Source of the DNA: Spirochaetales bacterium
Lineage (GTDB): Bacteria > Spirochaetota > Spirochaetia > SZUA-6 > DRHE01
DNA: 6,592 nt
NCBI GenBank assembly: GCA_023136785.1
Contig: JAGLQP010000108.1
Span: 1-6,592 of the forward strand
Direction: 5' to 3'
Position 1 is the stretch's first letter. Every line of letters begins with the position of its first letter. The notes under the pieces are model-generated. The model was not told the origin of the DNA, searched no databases, and was given only the letters and a program-made list of their open reading frames with translations. Position numbers and translations under genes: made by a program. Shown piece by piece: positions 6,296 through 6,592 of this stretch.

Positions 6296-6327
6296 AAGAT
6301 AAACCCTGTACCATAGTACGGGGTCAA
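6296..6327 (-). promoter_or_regulatory. MerR-controlled promoter of the merRTPA operon
   Basis: On the minus strand the -35 is TTGACC (6322-6327) and the best -10 is TATCTT (6296-6301), separated by 20 bp. MerR-type promoters have such overlong 19-20 bp spacers, which Hg-MerR compensates by untwisting the DNA. A run of eight A (6340-6347) lies at about -50 and may act as an UP element. The predicted start point is near 6289, leaving a leader of only about 12 bases before merR. Confidence 0.85.
6304..6323 (-). promoter_or_regulatory. mer operator dyad
   Basis: The minus strand reads CCCCGTAC-TATG-GTACAGGG, an inverted repeat with seven of eight arm positions matching and a GTAC core in each arm, filling the spacer between -35 and -10. 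This is the same design as the Tn501 operator (CCGTAC-4-GTACGG) and confirms a Hg-type MerR site. Confidence 0.88.
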
Positions 6328-6357
6328 GCAAAATCTACGTTTTTTTTCCGGAATAGT

Positions 6358-6522
6358 TTAGCTGTAGTCGGCTGGATTCCTGTTCTCTCGCGGGTGATAC
6401 AGACTGTGCTTCTTCTTCAAATCGCCGATCTCCACTTTCAGATACTTCTGCGTGGTGTTGCGGCTGACGTGCCCGAGAAGTTTCGAGATGTACATGATGT
6501 CCACCTTATGGGCCCACCACCG
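6358..6522 (-). pseudogene. C-terminal remnant of a tyrosine recombinase (phage/Xer-type integrase)
   Basis: Fifty-four codons are open here before an in-frame TGA at 6523-6525. They encode AHKVDIMYISKLLGHVSRNT and TQKYLKV, the end of the tyrosine-recombinase catalytic domain: the LLGH motif holds a catalytic His, and the Tyr of QKY is the expected nucleophile that attacks DNA. The tail ...KKKHSLYHPRE is typical of these enzymes. The HxxRH box that should lie ~10 residues further upstream is absent in every frame, so the gene is broken near 6511-6525, not merely frameshifted within view. An internal ATG at 6495 could give 45 residues but no working enzyme. The remnant ends about 30 bp upstream of the mer -35 box and points the same way, suggesting that the mer block lies next to, or was delivered by, an integrative element. 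Confidence 0.8.
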
Positions 6523-6592
6523 TCAAAGTGGTTTCGGGGACCACCGGCAATGACGCCTCCTCAACCCCTTCGTTCCGTGTCCGGGTCTTCTC
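6511..6592. other. Unassigned edge segment with short CGGTGGT repeats
   Basis: This stretch replaces the missing 5' part of the recombinase. It holds two ACCACCG copies (6516-6522 and 6540-6546; CGGTGGT on the other strand) with GTGGT (6528-6532) between them, so that alternative 5-bp stems can form. Both strands are open to the edge (minus frame with stop at 6506-6508; plus frame from ATG 6508), but neither translation resembles a protein I know. It may be the end of an insertion sequence that broke the recombinase. That is a guess. Confidence 0.25.

Noticed and set aside
6346..6353. TTCCGGAA palindrome between the recombinase remnant and the mer promoter, considered as a terminator or core site
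   Set aside because: Eight bases without a loop are too short for a terminator, and no second copy at the other end of the mer block supports an attachment site.

Overview
The window shows about six complete protein-coding genes, a partial gene at the left edge, one very small membrane-peptide gene and a recombinase remnant at the right edge. It looks like bacterial chromosomal DNA (moderately high GC, strong Shine-Dalgarno sites, tight spacing). The organism may be a spirochaete, but this is only an inference. It rests on three things: a MetX-MetW fusion, an arrangement I associate with spirochaetes; the mature start of the MerP-like protein (GGGAKEPE), which resembles spirochaetal exported proteins; and a lipoprotein signal on the NagZ-like enzyme, which fits a lipoprotein-rich cell envelope.

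Left part (1-3519): the C-terminal end of a MetX-MetW fusion for methionine synthesis runs rightward. It meets, and overlaps by 11 bp, a leftward gene for an orphan iron-sulfur protein of 411 residues whose QueG/RdhA-like cysteine pattern sits at its C-terminus. That gene has a good sigma70-type promoter in the 138-bp spacer before the next gene. The next gene runs rightward and encodes a lipoprotein-type family 3 glycoside hydrolase of the NagZ (beta-N-acetylglucosaminidase) type.

Right part (3516-6327): a complete narrow-spectrum mercury-resistance operon runs leftward in the order merR, merT, merP, merA, then a 23-residue single-span membrane peptide. A textbook MerR operator/promoter with a 20-bp spacer lies upstream of merR, and merR is the first gene of the operon it controls. 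MerP (exported) and MerT (membrane) would pass Hg(II) inward, MerA would reduce it to Hg(0) with NADPH, and MerR would switch the operon on. No merB, merC, merF or merD is visible. MerA carries only a stub of the usual N-terminal metal-binding domain, but the stub keeps the GMSCxxC loop.

Right edge (6358-6592): the last 54 codons of a tyrosine recombinase, cut off 5' of its catalytic His and Tyr, lie just upstream of the mer promoter in the same direction. The remaining ~80 bp hold short CGGTGGT-type repeats and no gene I can name. The recombinase remnant at one end and the truncated-looking membrane peptide at the other suggest that the mer block was acquired as a unit. No attachment repeats are visible to prove this.
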